From NCBI GenBank assembly GCA_905215625.1, contig CAJMQQ010000007.1:4260-68259 (forward strand): a DNA stretch of 64,000 nucleotides. The letters are read 5' to 3'. The translations under genes were made by a program, and so were the position numbers. The notes under the pieces are model-generated. The model ran no database searches, was not told where the DNA came from, and worked only from the letters and a program-made list of their open reading frames with translations. This stretch comes from an uncultured bacterium. GTDB lineage: Bacteria > Bacillota > Clostridia > Lachnospirales > Lachnospiraceae. Positions 1-7,405 of this stretch are shown one piece after another. Position 1 is the stretch's first letter; each line of letters starts with the position of its first letter.

Positions 1-5
1 TAAAA

Positions 6-212
6 ATGAAGAAAACAAAAGAGGATGCGAATATTCGAGTTTATACTAAATCCGATCTGCTGGAAATTTTCCCTTTTGGTCGCACGAAGCTGCAACAGCT
101 GCTTACGGCCGGAGTGTTGCCAGTCGTGAAAGTTGGCAAATCGTACCTAACATCAGAGGCGCAGATTCAACGCTGGTTACTCGAAAACACAGGTAAGGAA
201 ATTTTTTATTGA
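6..212 (+). CDS. Excisionase-like helix-turn-helix protein
   Basis: A 68-residue protein with the winged helix-turn-helix layout of excisionases: a first helix with a YTKSDL-type start, a recognition helix containing GRTKLQQLL, and a wing with VVKVGKSYLTSEAQIQRWL. It lies 52 bases upstream of an integrase on the same strand, the usual place for a recombination directionality factor that bends DNA at the attachment site and drives excision. The family is inferred from the fold pattern and context; a MerR-type regulator of the integrase is the alternative. It sits at the edge of the window, so its upstream signals cannot be seen. Confidence 0.7.
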   Translation: MKKTKEDANIRVYTKSDLLEIFPFGRTKLQQLLTAGVLPVVKVGKSYLTSEAQIQRWLLENTGKEIFY

Positions 213-221
213 TGCTGGATG

Positions 222-253
222 CCCCTGGAACTACCTCCAGGGGTCCATTTTTT
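222..253 (+). terminator. Hairpin between excisionase-like gene and integrase
   Basis: CCCCTGG at 222-228 pairs with CCAGGGG at 237-243, followed by a short T-run at 248-253. It sits just before the integrase ribosome site (GGAGGG, 255-260), so it could attenuate read-through into the integrase. Confidence 0.55.
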
Positions 254-264
254 GGAGGGATATT

Positions 265-1431
265 ATGGTAGAAAAAGAAACTATGAAAAAACGCCGTAAA
301 AAAGGCGAAGGTTCGATTACAATGAAAGAAAATGGGACGTATTTGGGACGGATTACGATTGCGGGATATGAACCATTTTCCTGTACCGGAGCAACGAAAA
401 AGGAGGTAGAACGGAAACTAGAGGAATTTAAAATCCGAACCTTAAAAAAAGAGGTAATACCGCAAAAAATATTTGTCAATGCCTATATTGAGAAATGGCT
501 GGAAACCGTAAAACGGCCATCTTTAAAGGCTGCATCCTTTGATCGACTGGAACGTACATACCTGACGCAGATTAAAGATAGTCGGGTAGGAAGATGCCAG
601 CTGGGAAATATTACATCAATGGACGTGCAAGGACTGATTAATGAGAAGAGCAGGACACTTTCCTACTCATCTCTAAAGAAAATATATGAGTTGTTAAATG
701 GATGCTTTGAGTATGCGGTTATCTGCAGAGAGATGGATTTTAATCCAGTGCGAGCAGTGCAGATGCCAAAAAAAGAAAATTTAAATAAGAAGGAGAAGCA
801 AATGAGCGTATTTAGTAAAGAGGAACTTGCCAGAATAGAAAATGTGGCAGCCATTACGTATCAGTCAGGAGAGGTACGGTATAAGCATATATGGTTTTTT
901 ATATTACTGGCAAATACTGGACTTCGAGCAGGGGAAGCGATAGCATTGACCTGGGATAATGTAGATTTGGAAAAGGGATTCATTTATGTGAGGCAGAATG
1001 CGTCAGTAGTTCAGGAGCGGAGCCATGATAGCGAAAAACGCTATAAAGTAATCATTACGACGGTTAAAACGAAAAACGGTGAAAGAATAGTTCCCTGTAA
1101 TGCGAAGGCAAAGCAGGCCTTGGAAGGGATGAGAGGTTATCAGGAGACGCACCATATCAAAAGCAAATATGTGGATTGTAATGATAAGGGGGAGTTATTG
1201 AGCCAGCAGACATTGCCAAAAATTTTGAAGGCGATCTTGAAAGCGGCAGATGTACCGTATCGAAGCGTCCATTCTTTTCGCCATACCTTTGCTACTAATT
1301 TAATCGAAGCCGGTGTAGATGTGAAAGTGGTAAGCCAGCTACTAGGCCACAGTTCCGTAAAGATAACGTATGACACCTATGTGCATATAGGGGTCGATCA
1401 TGCTATGGAAGCAGTAAAGCGAATAGGATAG
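265..1431 (+). CDS. int: Tyrosine-family site-specific integrase
   Basis: A 388-residue phage/ICE-type tyrosine recombinase that cuts and rejoins DNA at attachment sites through a 3'-phosphotyrosine link. An AP2-like arm-binding domain (GSITMKENGTYLGRI) lies near residues 16-55, a SAM-like core-binding domain around 65-165, and the catalytic domain runs from about 180. The catalytic set is visible: R221 (NTGLRAGE), H336 and R339 (HSFRH), H362 (LLGHSS) and Y372 (YDTYVH). The length is normal for Tn916-like integrases. The start follows GGAGGG by five bases. It is probably the integrase for the element that ends in the tRNA-Cys fragment near 20,460, but the element could be composite, so this assignment is inference. 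Confidence 0.93.
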   Translation: MVEKETMKKRRKKGEGSITMKENGTYLGRITIAGYEPFSCTGATKKEVERKLEEFKIRTLKKEVIPQKIFVNAYIEKWLETVKRPSLKAASFDRLERTYLTQIKDSRVGRCQLGNITSMDVQGLINEKSRTLSYSSLKKIYELLNGCFEYAVICREMDFNPVRAVQMPKKENLNKKEKQMSVFSKEELARIENVAAITYQSGEVRYKHIWFFILLANTGLRAGEAIALTWDNVDLEKGFIYVRQNASVVQERSHDSEKRYKVIITTVKTKNGERIVPCNAKAKQALEGMRGYQETHHIKSKYVDCNDKGELLSQQTLPKILKAILKAADVPYRSVHSFRHTFATNLIEAGVDVKVVSQLLGHSSVKITYDTYVHIGVDHAMEAVKRIG

Positions 1432-1510
1432 TTTTTGTAGGCGCTAGGTATTCCTTTTAAAGTATGTTATACTGGGATTCAGAGATCTGAACCAGAAATG
1501 AGGAAACTTT

Positions 1511-2437
1511 ATGGAGATGGAGTTAAAAAGAGATATTTATGACGAACTACTCCGATGGAAAAATCGCAGTTCCGGACTTGTTCTGGAACTGGAGGGAGCC
1601 AGACAGGTAGGAAAGACATACATTCTTGATAAATTTGCTAGGGAACAGTATCGGCAGTATATCTATATCAATATGATCGGACAGTCTGGAGAATATTTCC
1701 TGGATTGCTATAAAAAGGCTTATCGCCGGACAAGCGGGCAGGAACAATCGGAAAATGGCATGGCTGCAGTTCTGAAGATGTATGAACCTGAGTTTTCGGA
1801 CAGCAAAGATACCGTAGTTGTCATTGATGAAATATAGGAATCACCGGTAATCTACAGCCGTATTCGTGAATTTGCCAGAGAATTTGCCTGTGATTTTATT
1901 GTGACAGGGGGCTATCTTGGGAAAACAAGGGAAAAGGAGTTTTTTTTGTCTGCAGGTGACACCGACACCTTGATTATGTAAACCCTGTCCTTTCCAGAGT
2001 TTTTAGGGGCATTTGGGAAACGAGATTTGTATGAGACGATTTCTCTGGATGGGAAGGATGACCATGCCCGGTATGATGAAATCAAATATTATTTTGACCT
2101 ATATTGTCAGATAGGCGGATATCCAAGAGTGGTACAAAACTATTTGGAAACCGGAGATCTGGGGCAAAGCAGACGGCTGTTGGAACAGATTATCAATATT
2201 TTTATTAAGGAATCATCCAGATACTTTGAATCCGAATTGGACATTGAGATTTTTGGTCTGGAAGTAAAGGCTGGAAAGAATATGGGTAATACAGCTGTAG
2301 CATTATTGGATGCTGGTTTACTGGATTTTCTGTACTATCTGAAAGGTAATACTTATGGTGGAAGTACGGCAGACGGTAAAACGCAGACAGTACCAATCTA
2401 TCTGGCCGGAAGGATAACTTTCGATAAGGGAATGTAA
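1511..2437 (+). pseudogene. Decayed AAA/DUF4143 ATPase
   Basis: A broken copy of the ATPase family found intact at 17462-18823. It keeps the Walker A motif (GARQVGKT) and the Walker B start (VVVIDEI), but has two in-frame stops, TAG at 1835 and TAA at 1979. In the intact relative both positions are glutamine codons (CAG in EIQES, CAA in IQTLSF), so each can be explained by a single C-to-T change. After residue motif ESSRYFESE about 150 residues are missing, and the reading frame jumps to the C-terminal LEVKAGKN segment of the DUF4143 domain. The whole length remains in one frame, so decay was by substitutions and an in-frame deletion. No functional product is expected. Confidence 0.9.
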
Positions 2438-2455
2438 TAGAATAATTTTTAAGAA

Positions 2456-2502
2456 AGGTGCTGTTTTCTGCTTGGGACAGAGAGCAGCACCTGTTATTTT
2501 TT
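2456..2502 (+). terminator. Intrinsic terminator after the ATPase pseudogene
   Basis: AGGTGCTG (2456-2463) pairs with CAGCACCT (2485-2492), then TTATTTTTT. It still lies just downstream of the decayed gene's stop codon. Confidence 0.75.
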
Positions 2503-2522
2503 GCTTATTTTTCTTGTTGGAT

Positions 2523-2705
2523 TTATAATCCGGCTTGACGTAGGATATATTCTTCGACGGATTTTCTGGGGATTTTCCAAATATGCCCTATTTTAAATGC
2601 CTGTAATGTATTTGATTTTAAAAGACGGTATGCTGTGTTACGTCCGATGTAGAGTATATTACATAGATCATCAATCGTTATCAATTCATCATATTCTTCA
2701 AACAT
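2523..2705 (-). CDS. Excisionase-family DNA-binding protein
   Basis: A 60-residue single-domain protein with the pattern of small helix-turn-helix proteins from integrative elements: ITIDDLCNILYIGRNTAYRLL forms the helix-turn-helix, and AFKIGHIWKIPRKSVEEYI forms the wing. It is transcribed away from the mobilization genes that start at 2885. Such proteins act as excisionases or repressors near oriT and integrase genes. Its partner here is not certain, because another excisionase-like gene sits directly before the integrase. Confidence 0.75.
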   Translation of the reverse strand: MFEEYDELITIDDLCNILYIGRNTAYRLLKSNTLQAFKIGHIWKIPRKSVEEYILRQAGL

Positions 2706-2813
2706 TGAGTACCTCCATTGCTTTTTATAAAGATGTACATGGGTAACTGGTGGTAAAAGAAGACATAAAATAACGAGAAGTAATATTAAAAAATTTCACA
2801 AACATATCCATAA

Positions 2814-2852
2814 AAGTAGGAGAGGGAATGTGTAATACATCCCCACCTACTT
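2814..2852. repeat. Imperfect inverted repeat, candidate oriT hairpin
   Basis: AAGTAGG-AGAGGG-AATGT (2814-2831) faces ACATCCCCACCTACTT (2837-2852), giving a stem with a few mismatches and a very short loop. There is no following T-run, so it does not look like a terminator. It lies about 30 bases upstream of the MobC-like and relaxase genes, the usual place for a transfer origin. The oriT role is inference from position and structure. Confidence 0.45.
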
Positions 2853-2884
2853 GCTAAGATACTGCGAAATGAGGAGGAAAGAAC

Positions 2885-3151
2885 ATGATAACATCAATTC
2901 GATTTACAGAAGATGAGGAGAAGATACTTCAACGACTAATGGAACAGACAGGTTTGCAAAAAACGCAATTGATTAAAAGGAGCCTATTTATGGAAAATCC
3001 AGTACCAATAATAGATCACAGCCGAGAAATATATCTGCTGCTCCAACATATCCGTGGGGAATTAGAAAGGTTGGAATCAACACAGAAGGTAATAATTTCT
3101 GATAGTATTAAAGAGGAGTTGTGGAAGGTATGCCAAAAATTGTCTGCGTAA
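2885..3151 (+). CDS. MobC-like ribbon-helix-helix mobilization accessory protein
   Basis: An 88-residue protein whose N-terminus (SIRFTEDEEKILQRLMEQTGL followed by KTQLIKRSLF) has the strand-helix-helix pattern of ribbon-helix-helix proteins. The C-terminal half is helical (LLLQHIRGELERLES). It overlaps the following relaxase gene by 22 bases, which suggests translational coupling. In mobilizable plasmids and elements such proteins bind oriT and recruit the relaxase. The start follows GAGGAGGAAAG. The family is assigned by pattern and neighbour only. Confidence 0.7.
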   Translation: MITSIRFTEDEEKILQRLMEQTGLQKTQLIKRSLFMENPVPIIDHSREIYLLLQHIRGELERLESTQKVIISDSIKEELWKVCQKLSA

Positions 3152-3702
3152 ACGAAAAGGGAAAGGTTTATAATACACCGGAAGATTTAGCAAAGATTGT
3201 TCACTATGTATATAATCCATTGAAGACGACAGAGGATGTAGTTAGGCCAGGTCATGCGATCGGGGACTATACGGGCTGTTATCCGTTTATTGGCCCAGAG
3301 CATGGAAGCCATGATGCAACTGCCGTATCGGCGTATATGCTTCTAAACAATGCAATCTATGGGAAAACTTGCAGAAATTTGATTCGCCATTGGGTAATTA
3401 GTTTTCATAAGGCAGATTATATAATGCCCTGCGATGCGGCTAATTTGGGTGATTTTTTAATTAGAGTTATTGGAGAGACTTATATCTCCGCATTTGGAGT
3501 TCATATGGATACTCACTATATACATCTTCACTTAATAATCAACTGTGTCGGCTGGCGGAATGGAAAACGCTATGATGTTTCATATGAAGGAAAGTGGATC
3601 AACAATATGTTGGAAGGCTGGTATCGAGATCATATGAATAATCTGCTAAAAGATATGGATGCCAAGAGGCGATGTGAACGCTATTTATATGGGGAGTATT
3701 AA
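3130..3702 (+). CDS. Short relaxase / mobilization nuclease
   Basis: Relaxases nick one strand at oriT through a tyrosine and lead it into the recipient cell. The metal-binding histidine triad is visible as HYIHLHLIIN, preceded by the RHWVISF strand typical of the MobA/VirD2-like fold. An N-terminal tyrosine candidate lies in VHYVYNPLK. The protein is 190 residues, only the nuclease domain; many relaxases carry a further 150-300 residues for primase, helicase or coupling functions. It ends cleanly with a terminator after it, so it may be a naturally minimal form. I prefer ATG 3130 over GTG 3121 because GAGGAG at 3113-3118 is only two bases from the GTG. Confidence 0.8.
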   Translation: MPKIVCVNEKGKVYNTPEDLAKIVHYVYNPLKTTEDVVRPGHAIGDYTGCYPFIGPEHGSHDATAVSAYMLLNNAIYGKTCRNLIRHWVISFHKADYIMPCDAANLGDFLIRVIGETYISAFGVHMDTHYIHLHLIINCVGWRNGKRYDVSYEGKWINNMLEGWYRDHMNNLLKDMDAKRRCERYLYGEY

Positions 3703-3724
3703 TCGTTTTTAGACATTACTATAG

Positions 3725-3768
3725 AAAGCTGCCATTTCACGAGTAACTATTCGAAAAGTGGCAGCTTT
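3725..3768. terminator. Hairpin between convergent genes
   Basis: AAAGCTGCCA (3725-3734) pairs with TGGCAGCTTT (3759-3768), with A-rich and T-rich flanks. It lies between the relaxase stop and the convergent 379-residue gene, and probably terminates mainly the relaxase transcript. Confidence 0.7.
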
Positions 3769-3793
3769 TAAGAGGGTTTACAAAAGGTTGATA

Positions 3794-4933
3794 TTAGAAG
3801 TTGTATTCATCACCTCGGATTAAATCAAAAAATTCATTTTCTATAAAATCGGCTTTGATTTGTCGAATTATTCGACTGTCTGTTGCAATTCGATATACAG
3901 TAACTATTAAGCCGCCTATATCTAAATTTTTTAATGCAGTTTCGTTTCCGAAAGCAGCATTAAGCCCGACAGCAGTCAAATTTACGGTACTTGAAATACA
4001 ATTTGAAAGGCTAAGGATTTTTCGTGTTCTTACCTCATATAGTTTTGGGTTCATGTCAAGACTTTCATCATACATAGCCCTATGAAGCATTGAAATTATT
4101 GTATTGATGAAGATGGCGTATCCCATTTGTTTTCCAACGGTTAAGACATTTGCCATATCTAATCCATAAGAAGCCAAGTCTGAAGCTAATTGAGGGTTAA
4201 AAACGGATATAATTGGTAAAGGTAAACTTTTTTTTGTATAAATGTCAGATTTTAAATGAATCAATTCTTTTATCAAAGAAGATGCAACTTTTTGTTTTCC
4301 CTCTATCCCTTCATGCAATAATTTATCTTTTGTCTTAATAAAAACTAATGGGGTATTTGCCTTATTTCTAAAGAAGTCTCGCCCATTTGCATTAGTGTAA
4401 ATATGATAAGATTGTAAAGCTGCATTTGTTAAAGTTGAAGTGGCTATATTTGAAGTGCCGACTACCAACCCTAACAGCGGATCATGCCCCAGGGCAGTTA
4501 CACGATGTCCCATATATCCGCCGCCAGCTAATGCGCCATTTGCGCCTATATTTGCATCAAAAGGGACGGGATTTGTTACAATTTCCTGTAAAGAAGGACT
4601 ATAGTATCTGTGACTGCGATTAGAATGCTCTTCATTGTGGCCCTTGGTATTTTTAGCTGCAGTTTGATCGTCTAATCTTTCCGGGAAACTTGTAAGGAAT
4701 GTCTGACGAATAATTTGCAGAGCAACAGCAGCAAATAAAAATGTTAAATCTTTTTTGTTCAAGCCTGTATAGCGGTCAAATTTCATTTCCAGATCATTAA
4801 GATAAGTTTCTGAATGTGCAGCCACATTTGCAACTCGTCCAGATTCCTTTGCAATTTGCTCCATATTTTGGAGCGTTTTGTCTGTTCTTTGATTAAGCTC
4901 TAAGCGTTGTCTACGCAGCTCTTCTAATTCCAT
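3794..4933 (-). CDS. Unknown 379-residue protein, last gene of the WYL/TerB operon
   Basis: I do not recognise this family. The first 60 residues are strongly helical and charged (ELEELRRQRLELNQRTDKTL), likely a coiled coil. A hydrophobic stretch follows (LTFLFAAVALQIIRQTFL). A His/Asn-rich central part reads GHNEEHSNRSHRYY, then NPVPFDANIGANGALAGGGYMGHRVTALGHD in outline, a glycine-rich segment with several conserved-looking histidines. The C-terminal half alternates hydrophobic helices with short charged linkers and ends in FFDLIRGDEYNF. No P-loop, nuclease or protease motif is visible. It is the last gene of a minus-strand operon headed by a WYL regulator, so it is probably the effector or membrane partner of that system; that is inference. 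Confidence 0.85.
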   Translation of the reverse strand: MELEELRRQRLELNQRTDKTLQNMEQIAKESGRVANVAAHSETYLNDLEMKFDRYTGLNKKDLTFLFAAVALQIIRQTFLTSFPERLDDQTAAKNTKGHNEEHSNRSHRYYSPSLQEIVTNPVPFDANIGANGALAGGGYMGHRVTALGHDPLLGLVVGTSNIATSTLTNAALQSYHIYTNANGRDFFRNKANTPLVFIKTKDKLLHEGIEGKQKVASSLIKELIHLKSDIYTKKSLPLPIISVFNPQLASDLASYGLDMANVLTVGKQMGYAIFINTIISMLHRAMYDESLDMNPKLYEVRTRKILSLSNCISSTVNLTAVGLNAAFGNETALKNLDIGGLIVTVYRIATDSRIIRQIKADFIENEFFDLIRGDEYNF

Positions 4934-4967
4934 ATATAGTCTCCAATAGTTTTACAGTAGAATAAAA

Positions 4968-5489
4968 TTAGGCTCGTTTTAAGTTTTTGTATTCGTCTTG
5001 TCTCGTCTGAAGTCTATTCCGGATAATTAGTGCATTCTCAGAATTAGGAACTGTATTTGTATAGTAGCTTAAGTCTGATTGCAATCGCTTGATTTCTTGT
5101 TCATATAGAGATAATAATGTTTGATAATTTTTTAAGTCTTTTCTTAGGATTTCTGTTTGCTTTAAGAATTCCTCTTCTTGCTTTTTGAACTTATCTGCGA
5201 ATTCTTTTGATGCTGCGACATATCCTTCTTTTCTTCCTTTTTCTTTTTCATCAGCTATTACAGATGTTACTCCTGTAGCTAAGACTGCTCCACCTACGGC
5301 TCCTGCACCGACTAATGTGGTTGTTGATGCCGCTGCTACACTTAAACCTGCTGAAGCTACTGCAGTGCCTATAGCACCTGTTCCAGCAGCTCCCATTAGA
5401 GCCAGTCCTGCCGAAGGCAGTACCACTGGAGCCGCTACTACTGAACCTACAACACATAAACCGCCTAAAAGAAATTTACCAAATCCCAT
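4968..5489 (-). CDS. Glycine-rich hydrophobic protein with coiled-coil tail
   Basis: Residues 1 to about 75 are a long hydrophobic, Gly/Ala-rich stretch with repeated small-residue spacing (GAAGTGAIGTAVASAG, GAGAVGGAVLATGV), like glycine-zipper membrane proteins or pore-forming segments. Residues 85-173 are charged and helical with a likely coiled coil (ILRKDLKNYQTLLSLYEQEIKRL). The segment GRKEGYVAASKEFADK...FLKQTEILRKDL closely matches the next upstream 75-residue protein, so the two are paralogous partners. An ATG 18 bases upstream (5507) contains the GGAGGT ribosome site within its own codons, so I choose ATG 5489. The function is unknown; a role as an oligomeric membrane component is inference. 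Confidence 0.8.
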   Translation of the reverse strand: MGFGKFLLGGLCVVGSVVAAPVVLPSAGLALMGAAGTGAIGTAVASAGLSVAAASTTTLVGAGAVGGAVLATGVTSVIADEKEKGRKEGYVAASKEFADKFKKQEEEFLKQTEILRKDLKNYQTLLSLYEQEIKRLQSDLSYYTNTVPNSENALIIRNRLQTRQDEYKNLKRA

Positions 5490-5519
5490 AACTTGATTTA
5501 CCTCCATTATGTATAAAAA

Positions 5520-5747
5520 TTAAATTTTTGTTTTGTAAAAGATTATTCTATTTTCATATTCTTCTATCTCTTTTTGGAATATTTCTGTTTGTCCTAAAAA
5601 TTTATTGGCTTGTGACACTAATTTATCTTCGTATTCTTTTGATGCCGCATTATAGCCGTCTTTTCGGGCTTTTTCCAAATTAAAGTCATAGCGATCCTTT
5701 GCATCCATAACCAATCCTACACCTGGTAAAAACGCATTGATAAGCAT
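5520..5747 (-). CDS. 75-residue coiled-coil paralogue of the glycine-rich protein
   Basis: A short protein with a small hydrophobic N-terminus (LINAFLPGVGLVM) and a helical body. KARKDGYNAASKEYEDK and FLGQTEIFQKEI line up with the tail of the downstream 173-residue protein, but the long glycine-rich membrane segment is absent. There is no good ribosome site before ATG 5747, and the same frame stays open upstream to a stop near 5812 without a usable start. A strong ribosome site instead serves an overlapping small frame at 5717-5827. It may therefore be translated by coupling, or its true N-terminus has been frame-shifted. The function is unknown. Confidence 0.7.
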   Translation of the reverse strand: MLINAFLPGVGLVMDAKDRYDFNLEKARKDGYNAASKEYEDKLVSQANKFLGQTEIFQKEIEEYENRIIFYKTKI

Positions 5748-5827
5748 ATTTTTCTGCCATTTTTTTGGCGTTCTGGGTTTGAAGTAAGATACTCTATGTA
5801 ATTCATCATGTACTTAGAGCAATTCAT
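5717..5827 (-). CDS. 36-codon overlapping small ORF with a strong ribosome site
   Basis: GGAGGT (5837-5832 on the minus strand) precedes ATG 5827 by four bases. The frame starts MNCSKYMMNYIEYLTS and runs 36 codons to TAG at 5719-5717, overlapping the start of the 75-residue gene in another frame. It is either a leader peptide that delivers ribosomes to the next gene by coupling, or the displaced N-terminus of a longer original protein. I cannot decide from sequence alone. Confidence 0.4.
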   Translation of the reverse strand: MNCSKYMMNYIEYLTSNPERQKNGRKICLSMRFYQV

Positions 5828-5855
5828 GTGCACCTCCTTTTTTTGAATTATACAT

Positions 5856-6272
5856 TTAGTTCAGCTTTAATAATTTATCTCCTGCCTTATTCCATAAGAT
5901 TCCTTCGTGAACCCAATTCTCTACTTGTTGAATAGCATCCAAAGAAATACCTAAAGTATTGGCAAGTTCTCTGATTTCGGTTCTTTCTACATCAGCATAA
6001 CTATCGTCTATCCAACATAACTGAATAGCTTGAATGAAAAAGAACATTTTTTCTTCAGAGGTTTCGAAGGATATCTCTAATTTATCGTCGCTTTTCCAGG
6101 CTAATTCTAATTCATGGATTTGCTGTTCATTTAATTCTAATGCTTTTGCAGCATAGAAATAAAATTGCAGTTCTTCCTCAGAACTTTTTCCATCACATTT
6201 ACTGAGGCGAATTAATCCTTTTAAAAAATTGATTCTTGCATCTTCTGTTTTTAAAATACTTTTTAGTTCCAT
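5856..6272 (-). CDS. TerB-like protein
   Basis: A 138-residue all-helical protein with the pattern of TerB-fold (tellurite-resistance B-like) domains: FLKGLIRLSKCDGKSSEEELQFYFYAAKALEL forms the first helical pair with an acidic turn, and IDDSYADVERTEIRELANTLGIS repeats the same acidic helix-turn later. TerB domains bind metal ions and are found in membrane-associated stress and phage-response systems. A strong GGAGGAG site precedes the ATG, and only 13 bases separate it from the WYL regulator upstream. The fold is assigned from the pattern; the role within this operon is inferred. Confidence 0.7.
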   Translation of the reverse strand: MELKSILKTEDARINFLKGLIRLSKCDGKSSEEELQFYFYAAKALELNEQQIHELELAWKSDDKLEISFETSEEKMFFFIQAIQLCWIDDSYADVERTEIRELANTLGISLDAIQQVENWVHEGILWNKAGDKLLKLN

Positions 6273-6285
6273 TTTGTTCTCCTCC

Positions 6286-7212
6286 TTAGATTATTGAAAT
6301 CATATCTCCTTGACTTTTAAGCCACATATCAATACCATTGCCAAAAACCTCTGCTGATAAAGTATAGGAAGTATTTTCCTTAAATAGTATCTGCGCGGTA
6401 GGAAGTCTATCCAATACGGCATTTATATCAGGACCCGAATATTTAAATTTGACTGTATGCAGCTTCCCGCCAAACATAAACGGAATCCTTTTCCGAAATT
6501 CACCTTCTTCAAATCGGTCTTTGTAAGGCACATGGAAGGTTTCTTCAGAAACTTTGTATTCGGAAATTCGGTCAACGCGGTATATGGTAGGATATCCGGG
6601 ATATTTCTTGTCGTGTTCGCCAATATAGGCAATCAGATAAAAGTAATATTCAGAACACATGATCCCAACAGGTTTAATATCTGCATGGGTAATTTTACCA
6701 TTTGTTTTTTGATAATCCAAGTGAATCAGATGATGCTGGCAGATGGCTGTTCCAAGATCCCAGATGCGGTCAATCAGCATTTTTTTGTGTCGTGGTTCTA
6801 CATAGTGGAATAATTCGTTGCGAATCAGATCTGTCATTTTTTTTCGCTCGTTTGCAGGAAGGCAGGCTTCAATTAATTCTTCAACAATGTGTTCCATCTC
6901 TTCTTTACAGAGAGAACGGCTTTCCATCAAAATTTTTGATATGGCGAAAAGTTCTGCATTTGTCAGGGCAACGGTTTTGGAACTGATCAGCCGAAAGCCT
7001 TTTTGAGCATGATCATATCGAATTTCTGCAGCTTCACCGGTTTGTGTAGCTCTGTTAGCATAAAAATCCCGGATAGAATCAATATCCCTTTGTATAGATC
7101 TTGGATTTACACCATATTCTTCTGCTAAAGCTGTTTTTCGGATGATTTCGCCGGACAACAGGCGACTATAGATTTCCAATATCCGATCATGTTTTCTTAT
7201 TGCTTCATTCAA
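6286..7212 (-). CDS. WYL-domain transcriptional regulator
   Basis: An HTH_11-type N-terminal domain (KHDRILEIYSRLLSGEII, then VNPRSIQRDIDSIRDF) is followed by a WYL ligand-binding domain from about residue 130 (IHLDYQKTNGKITHADIKPVGI, YYFYLIAYIG, YRVDRI) and a C-terminal WCX-like part. WYL regulators commonly control defence operons (for example BrxR and CapW families) and DNA-damage responses, probably by sensing nucleic acid or nucleotide ligands. It heads a five-gene minus-strand operon. I choose TTG 7212, because GGAGGG ends seven bases before it; an upstream ATG at 7236 would use that ribosome site as coding sequence. A palindrome lies about 50 bases upstream. Confidence 0.9.
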   Translation of the reverse strand: MNEAIRKHDRILEIYSRLLSGEIIRKTALAEEYGVNPRSIQRDIDSIRDFYANRATQTGEAAEIRYDHAQKGFRLISSKTVALTNAELFAISKILMESRSLCKEEMEHIVEELIEACLPANERKKMTDLIRNELFHYVEPRHKKMLIDRIWDLGTAICQHHLIHLDYQKTNGKITHADIKPVGIMCSEYYFYLIAYIGEHDKKYPGYPTIYRVDRISEYKVSEETFHVPYKDRFEEGEFRKRIPFMFGGKLHTVKFKYSGPDINAVLDRLPTAQILFKENTSYTLSAEVFGNGIDMWLKSQGDMISII

Positions 7213-7260
7213 AACAGATCCCTCCACATACATCATTTTATTAAATTATATCATGCGACG

Positions 7261-7277
7261 ATGACAGAAGGTGTCAT
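7261..7277. promoter_or_regulatory. Operator palindrome ATGACA-N5-TGTCAT, copy 1
   Basis: A perfect 6-bp palindrome with a five-base centre (GAAGG) in the divergent gap between the WYL regulator and the Xre regulator. A TATAAT element for the minus strand lies at 7250-7245, so the palindrome covers the spacer and -35 region of the likely WYL-operon promoter. A near-identical copy occurs at 7855-7871. The binding protein is probably the WYL or Xre regulator (inference). Confidence 0.6.
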
Positions 7278-7405
7278 TGAAAATAAAATTCTTTCTTTTT
7301 TATATAGTACCACAATTAATGCTAATAGACAAGATTTTAGATGCTCTAGCAGGTGCTTCAATTTGCCCTGTATATCCGTAAAATTAAATAAAACGGAGGT
7401 AGCTT

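Noticed and set aside
3130..3702. Relaxase called a pseudogene because of its short length
   Set aside because: The frame is intact with a good start, complete histidine motif, coupled upstream gene and a terminator right after the stop; a naturally short form is at least as likely.
5185..5496. Long plus-strand open frame (103 codons) opposite the glycine-rich gene
   Set aside because: It is the antisense of Ala/Gly-rich codons, has no ribosome site, and its composition mirrors the real gene.
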